A stretch of 37,660 nt of DNA from Anaeromyces robustus (lineage: Eukaryota; Neocallimastigomycota; Neocallimastigomycetes; Neocallimastigales; Neocallimastigaceae). The notes under the pieces are model-generated. The model had not been told where the DNA came from and ran no database searches. It saw only the letters and a list, made by a program, of their open reading frames with translations. Of the stretch, positions 1 through 13,600 are shown piece after piece. Both the position numbers and the translations under genes were made by a program. The stretch is taken from the NCBI GenBank assembly GCA_002104895.1, contig MCFG01000338.1:40001-77660 (forward strand), read 5' to 3'. Position 1 is the first letter of the stretch, and each line of letters begins with the position of its first letter.

Positions 1-126
1 TATTTTTCTCATTTTGTCAGCAATTTTTTAATGGAGATAATTTTTTTTTTTTTTTTTAAATTTTTTTTTTTCTAAGATAAAATTTCATTTTTTTTATTAT
101 GTTTTATTTTTTTTTCTAATTTTTTT

Positions 127-275
127 TCTAATAATATATCATTTTAATTTTTTTTATTATTTTTTAATTTTTTTTTTATTTTTTTTCTAATAATATATCA
201 TTTTAATTTTTTTTATTACTTTTAATTTTTTTTATTTTTTTTTCTAATTTATTTTCTAATAATATATCATTTCAT
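127..275. repeat. Degenerate 60-bp tandem repeat, about three copies
   Basis: The core CTAATAATATATCATTT recurs at about 128, 187 and 256, separated by T-rich spacers of variable length. Spacing is about 59 and 69 bases, so slippage in the T runs has altered unit length. Confidence 0.7.
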
Positions 276-1033
276 TTTTAATTATTATTTCTTTTTGTTA
301 AATTTGTTATTTTTAATGAGTAAAAATTTTTAATCTTTTGATGATCAACTTTTAAATTTAATCTTATTTTTTAATAATATTTATATTTCTTTATTTAATC
401 GCATAGTTTTATTTTTTTTAATGATCAATGTCACATATATAATAATTAAAATCAATATTCATTTTTCCTTTGTATATATTTTAAATAATTATTCAAATAT
501 ACATTCTTTTATTATTTCAAGGAATGAAGAGAAAGATTAATCTTTTAAATTCCTTATTTTATACACTATTAATTTTATTTATTTCGATTTTTTATGTAAT
601 TTTATTTTTATTAATTACCTTTTTTTTATTCAAGACAAGATTAGTATACCTTTCAAAAAAATTTTTTTTAAATAAATGTGTCTATTTCATTTATTATTTT
701 TTGAATAAATTTTTTTTTTTTTTTTTTTTTTAAGGAAAATTATTTCTATCAAATCTATTTTTTATATTGTATTTTTTATTTTTATTTTTATTTTTTTTTA
801 TTATTATTATTTCTTTTCTTATTATTTTTAAAAAAATTTTTTTTCTAAATTTATCTATAATTATTCTGTGTATTATTTATAATAATTAAGAATTATTTAT
901 TTTCTCTCTTTTTATTTATCTTTTAAATAACTATTTCTCTTATTTTCTATTAAAATAATTAGGATTATGATATTTAATATTTTTTATACTATTATTATTA
1001 TTATAATAAGTAAACTTTATTTTATTCTATTTT

Positions 1034-1160
1034 ATTTCAAAAATAAAATGAAATATTTATTACTGAAAATTATTTCAAAAATAAAATGAAATATTTATTA
1101 CTGAAAATTATTTCAAAAATATAAATTAAATAAAATATTTATTACTGAAAACTATTTCAA
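1034..1160. repeat. 38-bp minisatellite, about three copies
   Basis: A unit containing TTTCAAAAATAAAATGAAAT followed by ATTTATTACTGAAAA is repeated at about 1034 and 1072 without change. A third, diverged copy starts near 1110 and a partial copy follows to about 1180. Confidence 0.8.
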
Positions 1161-2272
1161 AAAATAAAATAAAGTGAAATAAAATGAAACAACACAATAT
1201 ATACAGTTAGATTATGTTAAATATTTTCAAAATTATATATTTTAAGGTTATTTTTTTTTTAATAATTTTAAGGTTATCTTTTAAAATATTTTAATAATTA
1301 TTTAATATTCTATATTCTTATATACATATAAAAATAATTATGTACAATTACGATTATAAATATATATTATTATTATGGTTTGAAATTATAACAAATCTTT
1401 GTTTTAATTTTTTTTTTTATTTTAATACAATTTTAGTAGAATATGAATTTGAATAAACTAAATTATAATAATGAAAAATATCATTAATATTGATAATCTT
1501 TATATTTAGGAATTATTCTATTAGTTTAAGATTTTAAGTTATTATAGTTTTATAAAACTCCACATTTTTTTTTTTTTGTTCCTCTTTTTTTTATTGTATT
1601 TAATATATTTTATATTAAACTTTCTTATTAAAAATCATTTTTAATAAAAATATTATATATTATACATTATATATTATTATAATTTATTGTAAATATATTA
1701 ACTTTATTACAATTAAATTTTGTAGCATTCACTATATTTAAATATATATTTATTAGATTTATTAGATTTATTTATTTATTTATATATATATTTATTATTT
1801 TAGTATTATTTAATGTCATTATTTATATATATTATATATATATAATTTTTATTTATTACTAATTTCTATATTATTGATAAATTCTTTTGGAGATATTTTA
1901 GTATTTTATATATAATAACTTTTAAATTTTGTTTTCAAATTTTGTGATATAATAATTAACTATTTTATTTTTATTTTTGTTTTTTGTTGACTTAATACTT
2001 GAAATATTTATAAAAATTATAAAAACTTATTTTTTTTTATTTAATCAAATAACAACTTTAATAATAATTTTTTTTTATATTTAATATTTTTAATATTATT
2101 TTGAAATATTTTTTTCTCTTTATCAATATATATTTTATATAAATTAAAAATATATATTATCTTAATATTTTAATATTTACTTATTAATTTTTTTTATATT
2201 TTTTTAGATGCTATATCATATTATAATTGTTATACGAAAAATTATATAATATGAAAATTATAATAATATTTA

Positions 2273-2341
<69 letters not shown>
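2273..2341. repeat. (ATT)n microsatellite
   Basis: About 22 uninterrupted ATT triplets. The poly-Tyr open frame on the plus strand is only a reading of this repeat. Confidence 0.95.
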
Positions 2342-2449
2342 AGTGTTGTAACATAAAAATAAAATATATTTTTATAACGTTTAACAATACATACGAAAAA
2401 AAAATACTATAATAAAATTCATATGTAAGATTTGTCCATTATTTATTTA

Positions 2450-2661
<212 letters not shown>

Positions 2662-4079
2662 CTTATTAACATAAAAATAAGTATAATAATAATAAAATAT
2701 AGTTATATAATATTTAATATACACCTGATAAAAAAAGCTTATAATAAAACATTTATATATAAATTTATCCAAATAAAAAAGCATAATATAAATTTTAAAG
2801 TAAAAAAAAAAAATTATAGTTACCTCTTTTACTAAATTTACTTAATAATAGTAATATAATTAATTTTCAATAAATATATTATTAAATAATGTATATAACA
2901 TAGTAAATTTATTTGAAATAATAATAGAAATAAATATTTATTTATGAATACTACCGTCATTTATTCTTTAAAAGTTTATTTATATTTTTTCATATTAACT
3001 AAATATACTATTTAAACTATTGTTCTTTTTTTGTTTTTTTTTAAATAGTTTAAAATATAAAGATAATTAAGTTTCAATATACATATAAAACTTTATATAC
3101 TACCTTATAAAGTTTTTATACTACCTTATGCTTTTTTTTTTCATTAAAGATATTATGGTAATGGTATATTATATACAAATTTTCCAGTAAAAAAGATAAA
3201 AAATTATTATTTAATAATTAAATAATTAAAAATACTCATTTCTTTTCTATCTTATATATATTGATTGAATATTGTTAACAAATGTAATTCAATTATCATA
3301 TATATGTTTTATTACTTTTCAATTAAAACAATTATTAATATACAATAAAATGATTCAAATTGAATTGAAATTTATTTATAAAATTTTAATTTATTTACAT
3401 TATATTATAAAATGAAGTTTAAGAATAATTTTTTTTCCTTTAATATTATACTTTAATATATATTAAAATATTTTTTAGTACTGAAAAAAAATGAGACGAA
3501 ACTATAATTTTTTCTTAATTATAAATCTTTGGGTATATAATAACTTTATTTTATTATATTAATAATTATATAATATATTAATTATAATATTATTTTATTT
3601 TTTTTTTTAATTAATCATATATAGTTAAAATTTTTACTTTAAAAATAAAAAATAAAAAGTAAAAAATAAAAAAAAATAAAAATAAAAAGTAAAAGTAAAA
3701 AATCAAAAGAGGAAAAATCAAAATAAATATGATGATAATTTTTGTTTTTTGTTTTTAGTTTTTTTTTTTTTTTTTTTAATTTAAAAAATATAATAAATAT
3801 AGTTATATTATTTATTATATTTTATTATTGTAATAAAATGTATATTGTCATATTATGCTTAATATACTAATTAATATATTATATATTAATAAAATATAAA
3901 AAAAAAACTTTATATTGGGTACCATCCAATTAATTAAAAAATTATTGCGATATGTAATTGACTTTTTTATTTATTGAATACAAAAATATTATTTAAAAAG
4001 AAAAAAAAAAAAAATTTTTTTTTTATTGTTTTATTGTTTTATTTTAAAATTCATTTAATATATAAGTTTGATACAATTT

Positions 4080-4192
4080 TTATTTATTTATTTATTTTTT
4101 TATTTATTTATTTTTTTATTTATTTATTTTTTATTTATTTATTTATTTATTTATTAATTTATTTATTTATTTATTTATTTATTAATTTATTT
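4080..4192. repeat. Imperfect TTTA/TTTATTTT repeat
   Basis: A degenerate tetranucleotide tract with several longer T runs. It gives an apparent Phe/Ile/Tyr/Leu-rich frame that is not a gene. Confidence 0.85.
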
Positions 4193-4525
4193 AATTATAA
4201 TTATTATTTATTAATTTTTCTATTAATAATATATTTTTAATAATATTGCCTTTATATAATAATAATAATAAAAATTTATTTCAAATTTCATATATTAAAA
4301 AAAAATGTTTATTATATTTATTATTGTTAATTTAATATATAAATATTAAAAGTTTATATATAAAAAAAAAAATAAATTAAGTGATACATACTTATTTAAT
4401 AAAAATTTTTTAATACATTGATTTAAAAATTAATTATATTGTATACATTCTATTATATTATATATATTATATATAATTATATTATTTCGTATATGTAAAT
4501 TCTAATTATTCCTTTTTATTTCATT

Positions 4526-4635
4526 ATTACTAAAATTTATTTTTTTTAGTATCATTTTTTTTCATTATGTGTTTTTTTTATGATTCATGTATTTTAATAT
4601 TTAAATTCAATAAAGTTGACGTACAAATTGTGTGC

Positions 4636-4696
<61 letters not shown>

Positions 4697-4704
4697 ACTA
4701 AAAT
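4526..4704 (+). mobile_element. 5'-truncated LINE 3' tail with target-site duplication
   Basis: The body (4537-4638) matches the 3' end of the LINE at 34950-37660 read from the minus strand. From TTTTAGTATC through GTGTGCCAT I found no mismatch over about 95 bases when comparing base by base with 35090-34996. It ends in a run of about 56 A, with AATAAA about 25 bases upstream. The 11-mer ATTACTAAAAT lies immediately before the body (4526-4536) and immediately after the poly(A) (4694-4704): a target-site duplication typical of target-primed reverse transcription. Only the last roughly 100 bases of the element were copied, so it carries no protein. Confidence 0.92.
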
Positions 4705-4792
4705 CAGTAATTAATTTAAATATATATTTAATATTTATCATTATAAGTAAAATAATTTATTAATATTAATTTTATTAATTACATTATTACTT

Positions 4793-4839
<47 letters not shown>

Positions 4840-6277
4840 TTATTTTTTATCTTTCCATATTTAATCAATATTTTTATTTTAACAACGGTGAATTAAGTTA
4901 TGTTTTTATATATGATTTTTTTATAATTTTTTTTTAAATAAAACCATGATAATATTAAATATAATATATACTTTTTTTTTTTTGAAAATACTCAAATTTC
5001 TTGGATTATATATTGTCCCACAACTGTAATGAAAAAGAAAAAAACTAGTATTTTCTATTAATAAAAAAAATGTTCAGAATTATTGGTACATTATGGAAAA
5101 AATAAAGGAATTGAAATTTTTTAATTTAAAAATTATCCTTATCATATATTACTATATATTTTAATATATGGAAATTTTTTATGTAATATATATAAATTGG
5201 ATAATGGAAACATTATATTAAAGTTTTAATATATTATAAAACTATTATTATATATATACATTTCTATGCTATATAAATTGTCTTCCTACTGAAAATTGGT
5301 AAAAAAAAAATATTTATTTTTAATTAATATAGAAACATTTATTAATAATTTTTAAAAATTTAAAAAAATATATTAAGCAATATACAATCTATAAAAAGTA
5401 CACTTCTTGACTAAGTATATGTATCTTAAAAAAATATTGAATAAGTTTTAAATATAAATATTTATATTTTAATAATATATAAATCTCAAAGATCATTTAT
5501 AAATATATTATATATTTATAATATATTAGCCTTTTTTAATTATTTATTATGAATATATTCTAGTTAAATTGGTATATATATATAATATATTAAATTCAAA
5601 TTCAAAAATTAATAAAGTTAATTAATTAAATAATAAAAATTTAATATAAAATTTATTTACGTAATGTTTATTTAAACACCTTAAAAAATACATATATAAT
5701 AAAATAAAATTTTTCCGTGTATATATTATATAAATCAAAACAATATAAATGAATAAATATGTAATTTAATTTACCAAAAAAATTATAATAATAAAATTTT
5801 AATTAAAAATTAAATTTTTATATATTTTTATATATACATTAATAAAATATAAAATTATATTGTATAAAATACAGAAGTAAAAAAAAAATTTTTTTTATTT
5901 ATTAAGATAGTTTATTAATAATATTGTACATAGAGTTAAATGCTGATCAAAACTATTTACTTTAATTATATTTATCGATATTAACTATAAAAATTTTAAT
6001 ATATTTCAATTAGACAACAGACAATATTTTAAATAAGATTTTAAGATTTGTTTGAAGTTTTTATTATAATAATAATTTGTACATTTAATATTTTATATAA
6101 AATGTACATGATTTTATTAATGTTTAAAAAATATATTATTAATATATTTTATATTAATAATATATTTTTTAAAAAACAAAAAAAAAATTATCATTTATCA
6201 TTTATAAATGGTTAACAGATATAATAAATGATCATCAGCTAAACTTAACAACTATTATAAAAAGTAGTTATATAAAT

Positions 6278-6312
<35 letters not shown>

Positions 6313-6584
6313 TTTCTTTTATTATATAAACAAAAAAATAACGTGATTTGATTTAACTAAATTGATGTTGGAAAATTTTTTGTTTAAAAAAAAAAGTTTA
6401 TCTTTTTGTTTCTTAATTAATTAATTATTAATTTATAAGAAGTTTTTAATCCATAAAATAATTATATGTTTAAAATTATAAATATATAATTATATATTGT
6501 AGATATATTAATATCATATAATATAATTATATAATTTTATATTTATAATTTATATTTATAAAAAGAAATATAAATAAACTATAT

Positions 6585-6772
6585 CTCCATATTATATATT
6601 CATTACACATATAAACTATTTATTCATATTATATTCATTACACATATAAACTATTTATTCATATTATATTCATTACACATATAAACTATTTATTCATATT
6701 ATATTCATTACACATATAAACTATTTCTCCATATTATATTCATTACACATATAAACTATTTCTCCATATTGT
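6585..6772. repeat. 35-bp minisatellite, five copies
   Basis: The word CATTACACATATAAACTATT recurs at exactly 35-base spacing, starting at 6601, 6636, 6671, 6706 and 6741. Copies differ in a short linker, either TATTCATATT or TCTCCATATT. The TCTCC variant sits before the first copy and after the fourth and fifth, and the TATTC variant sits between, so units were probably added in blocks. Confidence 0.93.
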
Positions 6773-7372
6773 ATTTAATATTATAAAACATAAAACTTGG
6801 ACAAAATTAAATAAATAAATAATCTTTATTTTTGTAATATATATATATTGATATAATATATATATGGAGAATAAGATTATTTATATATATATTAAAAAAA
6901 TAAATTCATTAAAATATTTTATATTTTATATGATATATATAGAAGTTTATTTATATAATAATACTATTTTTACGTAAGTTTTATGTATGAACTAACATAG
7001 TAAATAAAATAAATATATTATTTTTCCATTATTTATATAATATGTAAGTTTTATAGTTAAATTCATATAAAATAAATAAATAAAGAAGCTATATTTCTAT
7101 ATTCATAGATTTATGTATAAATTCACATTTGAATAATTAAATATATAAAATAGTAAATAAAAAAATAAATTATATATAAACATAAAACCAATTATATTAC
7201 TTAAATTATGTTGATAATTTGTTTTATTTAATTGGCTTTAATTGGCTAATCTTGACATTAATTTATTAATAAATTTATAATTAATTTATTCCTAAAAAAA
7301 GTTTCTATATTTTTATATGTCGTTTTAATAAACTTTAATATATATATATATATATTGTTTTTTTTACAAAAT

Positions 7373-7412
7373 TGCTTTTGTATGGTCATTTTTGCTTTTG
7401 TATGGTCATTTT
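7373..7412. repeat. Perfect 20-bp tandem duplication
   Basis: TGCTTTTGTATGGTCATTTT occurs twice head to tail without mismatch. Confidence 0.9.
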
Positions 7413-7926
7413 TATAATTATTTTATTTATTTATTTATTTATTTATCTTATTTATTTATAATATTTATTTTAATGATATATTAATTTATTCATTTAATAT
7501 AAAATAAATGACTCAATAATGATATATATTATATGAACAAATTTATTCAATAATTTTATTATTCAATTTCTTTTCATATGATATAATTTTTTTAAATATA
7601 AGGTGGATAATATTTATATAAGGTTTATTAATTTAATCTTATTTAAATATAAGGTTGCCAATACTTATATAAATTTTATTTGTTTAAATAGTTTTAAAGA
7701 AAAAAGATTATATCAATAAATTTTATATAATTATTTTATTTAAGTTTTATTAATAATAACTAACTTTTATAACTGATCTTTATTAATATTAAATTTATAT
7801 AAATGATATAATATTATTACTATCATTTATATATATAAATTTAATATTAACAAAGACAGTTATAAAAGTTAACCTTTTTTAAATATATAAAGTTTAAAAT
7901 ACATATATAAGTTTATTTTATAAAAT

Positions 7927-8159
7927 TTACAAAACATATAAAAATTCACTAAAATGGTTTTTTATATTTATAATAGACTGATAATGTATTATTTTATATG
8001 AATGCATCGGAATTAAATTCCTTAACATTTTGGCGCTCTTAATATGTTCATATATTTTACATTTGTACTTAAATTTTAACTCTAACTTAATAACGGGACT
8101 ATCTACAAATCCCACATATAAACAGTGATTACCAAAGAAATCGCCCAATAACAGAGAGC
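7927..8159 (-). pseudogene. Unrecognised open frame, probable relic fragment
   Basis: An open frame of about 77 codons on the minus strand, starting just after a TAA, with no ATG in its first half (the first is near codon 45). Its base use is less AT-rich than the flanks, and it contains the stretch GNHCLYVGFVDSP and several His and Cys codons. I do not recognise the protein. It lies against the GC-richer island 8157-8350 and may be an exon of an unknown gene or a leftover of a mobile element. The lack of a start and of clear splice partners favours a relic. Confidence 0.3.
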
Positions 8160-8546
8160 CTTACTCATATATATTAGGACTTTAGTTCTAATCAATATAC
8201 TAAAATTTTTTATGAGGCTTGTGTAGCTACGCCTCAAATGCTTAACCTGAAACAATTATCTTGCCAAAGTATAAAACCTATTACTGAGAAAACAAATATG
8301 CTTGGGTAGAAGGGGAGGGAGTGTTGTATTACTCAATGTTGTATTTCACAATGGGGCTCATAATTAAATAAATAAAAATATAATAATAATAAATAAATAA
8401 ATAAAATAATAAAATTATTAATAATATTTTATTTATTTTTTTATTCTTTTTAATAAAAGATATACATATATAATATTGTTATATTATTGATTATCTATTA
8501 TTTTATTTATTATTTATTTATTTATTTATTATTTATTTATTTATTT

Positions 8547-8614
<68 letters not shown>

Positions 8615-8713
8615 TCTATTATACGATCCATTTTGTATTGCAAAATGCAACACAGGTAGAAAAGGTGTCAAACCAGAAAGCCTTATATATACTAAGGATA
8701 CGTCTTAATAACA
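8157..8713. mobile_element. GC-richer island with inverted repeats, candidate decayed element
   Basis: Two complex segments (8157-8360 and 8627-8713) flank a TTTA microsatellite (about 8506-8615). GTGTTGTATTACTCAA at 8321-8336 is followed by a near copy, TGTTGTATTTCACAA, at 8337-8351. An inverted relative, TTGCAAAATGCAACAC, lies at 8638-8653. Outside these are similar direct words, GGTAGAAGGGG (8305-8315) and GGTAGAAAAGG (8655-8665). Alternatively, the purine tract AGAAGGGGAGGGAG (8308-8321) followed by TG, with ...AATAACA at 8707-8713, would fit a polypurine tract plus a 392-bp LTR. I cannot decide between a terminal-inverted-repeat element and an LTR remnant. Confidence 0.35.
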
Positions 8714-10609
8714 AGAATAAAAACTAACCAATATTTTATATTGATATAATATTCCCTTAAATATTCTAAATCTATATTTTTAAACCTTTTATTCTTTATA
8801 AACTAATATTAAATAAAACTTCTTTATAATATTTATATCTTAAAATATAATTTCACTAATATCTTTATTAAAAATTATTCTAATTATTATCAATATTTTA
8901 TTAAAATCTTATAATAAATTTATAAATAATTTATTAATATCCTAAATAAATTTTATTAATACTTTATAATAAATACTCTTATAATAAATATAATAAATTT
9001 TATCAATAATCTTATAATAAATATTCTTATAATCAGTATTCTTATAATAAATATTCTTATAATAAATTTAATAAATTTTATCAATATTCTTATAATAAAT
9101 ATTCTTATAATAAATATAATAAATTTTATCAATATTCTTATAATAAATATTCTTATAATAAATATTCTTATAATAAATATTCTTATAATAAATAAATAAA
9201 TTTTATTAATATCTTAAAAATAAATTCAATATCTTAAATAAATTTATTAATATTTTATAATAAATTCAATATATCTTTATTAATATTTTAAATAAATCTT
9301 ATTAATATTTTATAACAAATGTTATATATAATAAGTATTTTATTAATATTCTATAATAATTATTTTATCAATATCAAATATTCTTATAACAGCAATTATT
9401 AATATTTCTATTATTAATATTTAATAAATTTAATATTTTAATATAATTATAATAATAAATATTTTAAAATAATAAATATAAATAATTATATTTAAAATAA
9501 TAACTTTATATTCTTTTCCCTTTTTTTCCTTATTCTTTCCCTTCAACTTAAAAACCCTGGACAAATACAGAAATATAAATATTCTGTATATATTATTTAA
9601 ATAAAATAAAATAAATAAAATAATAAAAATTAATAAAATAAATGAATTATTTATAGATGTATGGATTGTATGTTACAGAAGTTAAATGTATTTCTGTAAA
9701 AAATATAATATTTTTTTAATTTTATTTAAAACACTAAATAGATTAATAAAAATATTTAATAATTAGAATAGAAAATATTAATAAATAATAACAACAACAA
9801 TGATTAATATTAAAATAAACCTTAGAATATAATATTTAGAATAAGAAATTTAATTATAAGATATTAATACAATAAATAATAATAATTAGATTGGTCAAAT
9901 AAATAATAATAATTAATATATACTCGAAAGACTCTAATAATAAATCCATATATTATAAAAGGAGGATAAATTTTCTTTCTTTTATAAAACGATCAATAAT
10001 TTTGTATTTAAAAATAAGAATAATAAATAAAAGAAGAGTTTTAAACAAAGATTATTTTATTTTTAATATTGATTGTATCCGAGTAATAATTATTGATTAT
10101 AAAGTTATCTAATTTATTGTCTATGTTTATGAATATACTGTTTCCTGCATCAATATATAAGAATATACTAAAAATGATATTTTATATATAAAAATTCATT
10201 AATAATGTTTTGATATAAAAAAATTAAATAATAAAAATGTTTATATATAAAACAAATTTATAAAGATTTAAACATTTTTATTAATCAACTCTATATCACA
10301 TGATATTTATGATAAATATTATATATTATTTAATTATACATGTGATCATGTATCATCAATTTCATTTATTTACATCAAAAAATTAATTTATAAATAAATA
10401 AATAAGTAAATAAATAAATAAATAATAAATATCTTAAAAATTTGAATATATAGAAAATTATTAAATAAATTTTTTTTATAGATTAATTATTAAAATAATT
10501 TGATTTTGATGATAATAAAGAATTTTGGATTTAATGAATTATAATAATAAAGCGATAAAAATAGTTTAATATTTTGAATATAAATAATTGGTAGAAATTA
10601 TAATAAAAA
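8714..10609. other. Intergenic DNA upstream of TAF12
   Basis: AT-rich, with no gene seen. It contains the ATTCTTATAATAA minisatellite (8950-9195). At about 9674-9698 there is a short inverted repeat, TACAGAA...TTCTGTA. The last few hundred bases must hold the TAF12 promoter, but no single element stands out. Confidence 0.7.
8950..9195. repeat. Minisatellite built on a 15-bp unit
   Basis: ATTCTTATAATAAAT is repeated many times head to tail and interspersed with ATAATAAATTTTATCA. Together these form a higher-order pattern of roughly 60 bases repeated about three times. Confidence 0.8.
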
Positions 10610-13600
10610 ATGTCGGATCAAAATGGTTCAAATCATTCAAGACAATCTATACCTCAAATTCCAATGCCTCAGTATAATCAAGTATCTAATGTATTTTCAC
10701 AACTTGGCCAAAGTACTTATCTAATATAAATAAAATAACAATTATTTTTTATTTTTTTATTATATTTTTAATATGATATACTAAATGATTTAAGTTTTGA
10801 AAATTAAATGGTAGAGTTAAAATATAGAAATGTCAGATACATTAAAATTTTTGTTAAGTTATAATTAATATGAATTTCATATTAAATTTATAATTAAAAT
10901 AAAAGAAATAATATGCATTACTTATTTTTTGAAAATAATAATATATTTTTTTTATAAATAAAAATATGACAAGTTGTTTAATGATTTATACAAATATAAA
11001 TTGAATCAGATTTGTAGAATAAATTATATTTATTTAAATTTATTCATTTTTTTATACATTATTTTCATTTAGTTTTTTTTTTTTTTTTATTATTTATTTT
11101 ATACTGATTTAGATGATAAAAATAGAACTTTTTTTTTTTATAATTTCCAGGAATAATTTTATTATTTAATAAAAAGAGAATTATTGATTTTATTTTATTT
11201 TATTTTTATTATTATGATCTTTTATTATTATATGTATACGTACTTTTTATAATAATATAATTTTATAAAATAATTATTTATTAATTAATATTTTTATTTA
11301 TATTTGTACACATTTATAATTTTAAAAATATAAATGAAATTGAAATTTGTATTTCATATGAAAAAAAAAATAAATAAAAAAAGATAATCAACCATTTCCA
11401 TTATCTTCACAACAATTTCCCTCTATGGGAAGACAACCACCAAATAGTAGAGTTCCTCCAAGACCTCAATTAAATAGACAAAGACGTAAAATAATAAAAA
11501 TGATTATTTCAGTTTGAATATTAATTAAATAATTAATTATATAATTTATTTTTATTAATAATTTTATTTTATTTACAATTTTTAAATATAATAATTTAAT
11601 TATATATATATATAATATTATATTATTTTATTTTTAATTAAAATATCAAATTCTATTACAATATAAATATAATTGGAAATGGATTACTGGATTTAACAAT
11701 AAATCGTTTCAATAATATTTTATAATCATATTTATTTAATAATTGGGTACTGGATACACTACTTAATAAATTGAATTAAAATTAAATATATAAATATTAA
11801 AAATAAATTAAACATTTCAAAAATTCTTTTTTCCTTTCTTTTAAACGTAAATGCTCAAAATGTTATTTGATTTAATAAATTTCAATAAAAATACATTAAT
11901 TAATTGATGTGTTTTAATTCCAACATTTCAAAAATAAATCTTATAAATAATTATATGGAATAAAACATGTCATTAATAATTATTTAGCAGTAAATCCAAA
12001 TGCACCACAATGGCCATTACGTACAAGTTTCCCGTTTGTAGGACAACCAAATCAATTATTAATGCAACCTTCATTTCAATTTTCACCAGATGTTATGAAT
12101 AATTCACCACAGCTTATGCTTTTAAATCAACAACGTAATAATTTAGCTGCATTATACTTTCAACAAATGGCTCAAGCTCAAAATACAGCTATAGCAGCAG
12201 CAGCTGCTGCTGCTGCAAATCAAAATGCATCCCCAATTGTAAGACCTTTATCTTCTTATCCATCAGCGTCTAATTTATCTTCAACTTCTTCCAATTCACC
12301 TGTAAATAAAGATTCCTCGTTAACAAAACAAAATTCACATTCAAGTTTAGTAAATTCACCAGATAGTAATACTAATACTTCGTCCGTAACTACATCTATT
12401 CCACCAACTACATCAACGACAAATACAACAACGACTGCTTCTACAACCACTTTAGCAGCCTCTACTACAACAACCACAACTGCAAATACAACTGCAAATG
12501 CAACACCACCATTAGCAGCAGCTGTACCAGCAGCACCTATTACCCCCCAAAATCTTTTGGCTGCTGCAGTTGCTTCTACGGCAGCAGCAGCAGCTGTTAA
12601 ACCTCCTAATCCTGTAGAAGTTGCCTTAGCTGCTTCAAATGCTGTTGCTGCAAATAATATCGCCTCACCAGTATTTCAACAAAAATTAATTCCTATAACA
12701 CAAGTAAATATAAAGAATAATAATAAACACTATAAAAGATAAATTAATAAAATAATAAATTATAATAAATAATAGTAATAAATAATAATCAATAAATAAA
12801 TAATAATAATAATAAATTATAATAATTAGTAATAATAATAAATAATGATGATAAATAGTAATGCGATTATTATTGTTTTATATTTATATATTAATAATAA
12901 AAAAAATTTATTTTAATAAATGAATAGCATAAAAGAAAAACACTTCCTATAGCTAATACACCTCCTATTGTCACACCACAGATTAATACAGCAGCAACAT
13001 TTTTACAACAACGTTCAGGATTAATTAATCCAGCTAACCCATTATTAAGACCTGTCGTAGATCCTCATTTATTAGTACCTACAACTACTTCACATATACC
13101 ACCTCAAGAATTTGATAATGGAATCGATGATACCGTCTTATTAACAAAACGTAGAATACAGGAATTAGTTTCAAGAATAGATCCTAATGAAAGATTAGAT
13201 AATGATGTTGAAGAAGTAATTATAATTTTATATTTATATATTTTTTTCTAACAAAAAATACTAATTTTTTTTATAATTCCATTAATTATTTTAGTTAATT
13301 ATGGAAATCACTCAACAATTTGTTAAAGAAGTAACTGAATTTTCATGTAAATTAGCAAAACATAGAAAATCTGATTTATTAGAAGCAAAAGATCTCGTCT
13401 TAGGATTAAGTAAATGATATATTATTTATATATAGTTATTATCATATATTACATTTAAAACTTGTTTTTTCTTTTTCTTTTTTTAATTAACTAATTAATA
13501 AATAATGGAAAATTAATATAGATATGAAACATAATATACAAGTTCCTGGATTTGTAGATAGTATAAAGCCAATTAATAAAAAGATAACAACACAACGACA

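Larger units (their letters stand above)
4705..7926. other. Gene-free AT-rich intergenic DNA
   Basis: I see no gene and no RNA-like structure. The stretch holds TTTA microsatellites (4796-4842, 6277-6314 and about 7425-7446), a 35-bp minisatellite and a 20-bp tandem duplication, and otherwise simple AT sequence with stops in every frame. Confidence 0.75.

Noticed and set aside
8159-8222. Hairpin-like stretch with AGTTCTAATC, suggesting a tRNA
   Set aside because: No acceptor, D-arm or anticodon arrangement of a tRNA can be formed on either strand.
12256-12477. Minus-strand Val-rich frame opposite TAF12 exon 3
   Set aside because: Antisense of the Thr/Ala-rich TAF12 segment; no domain.
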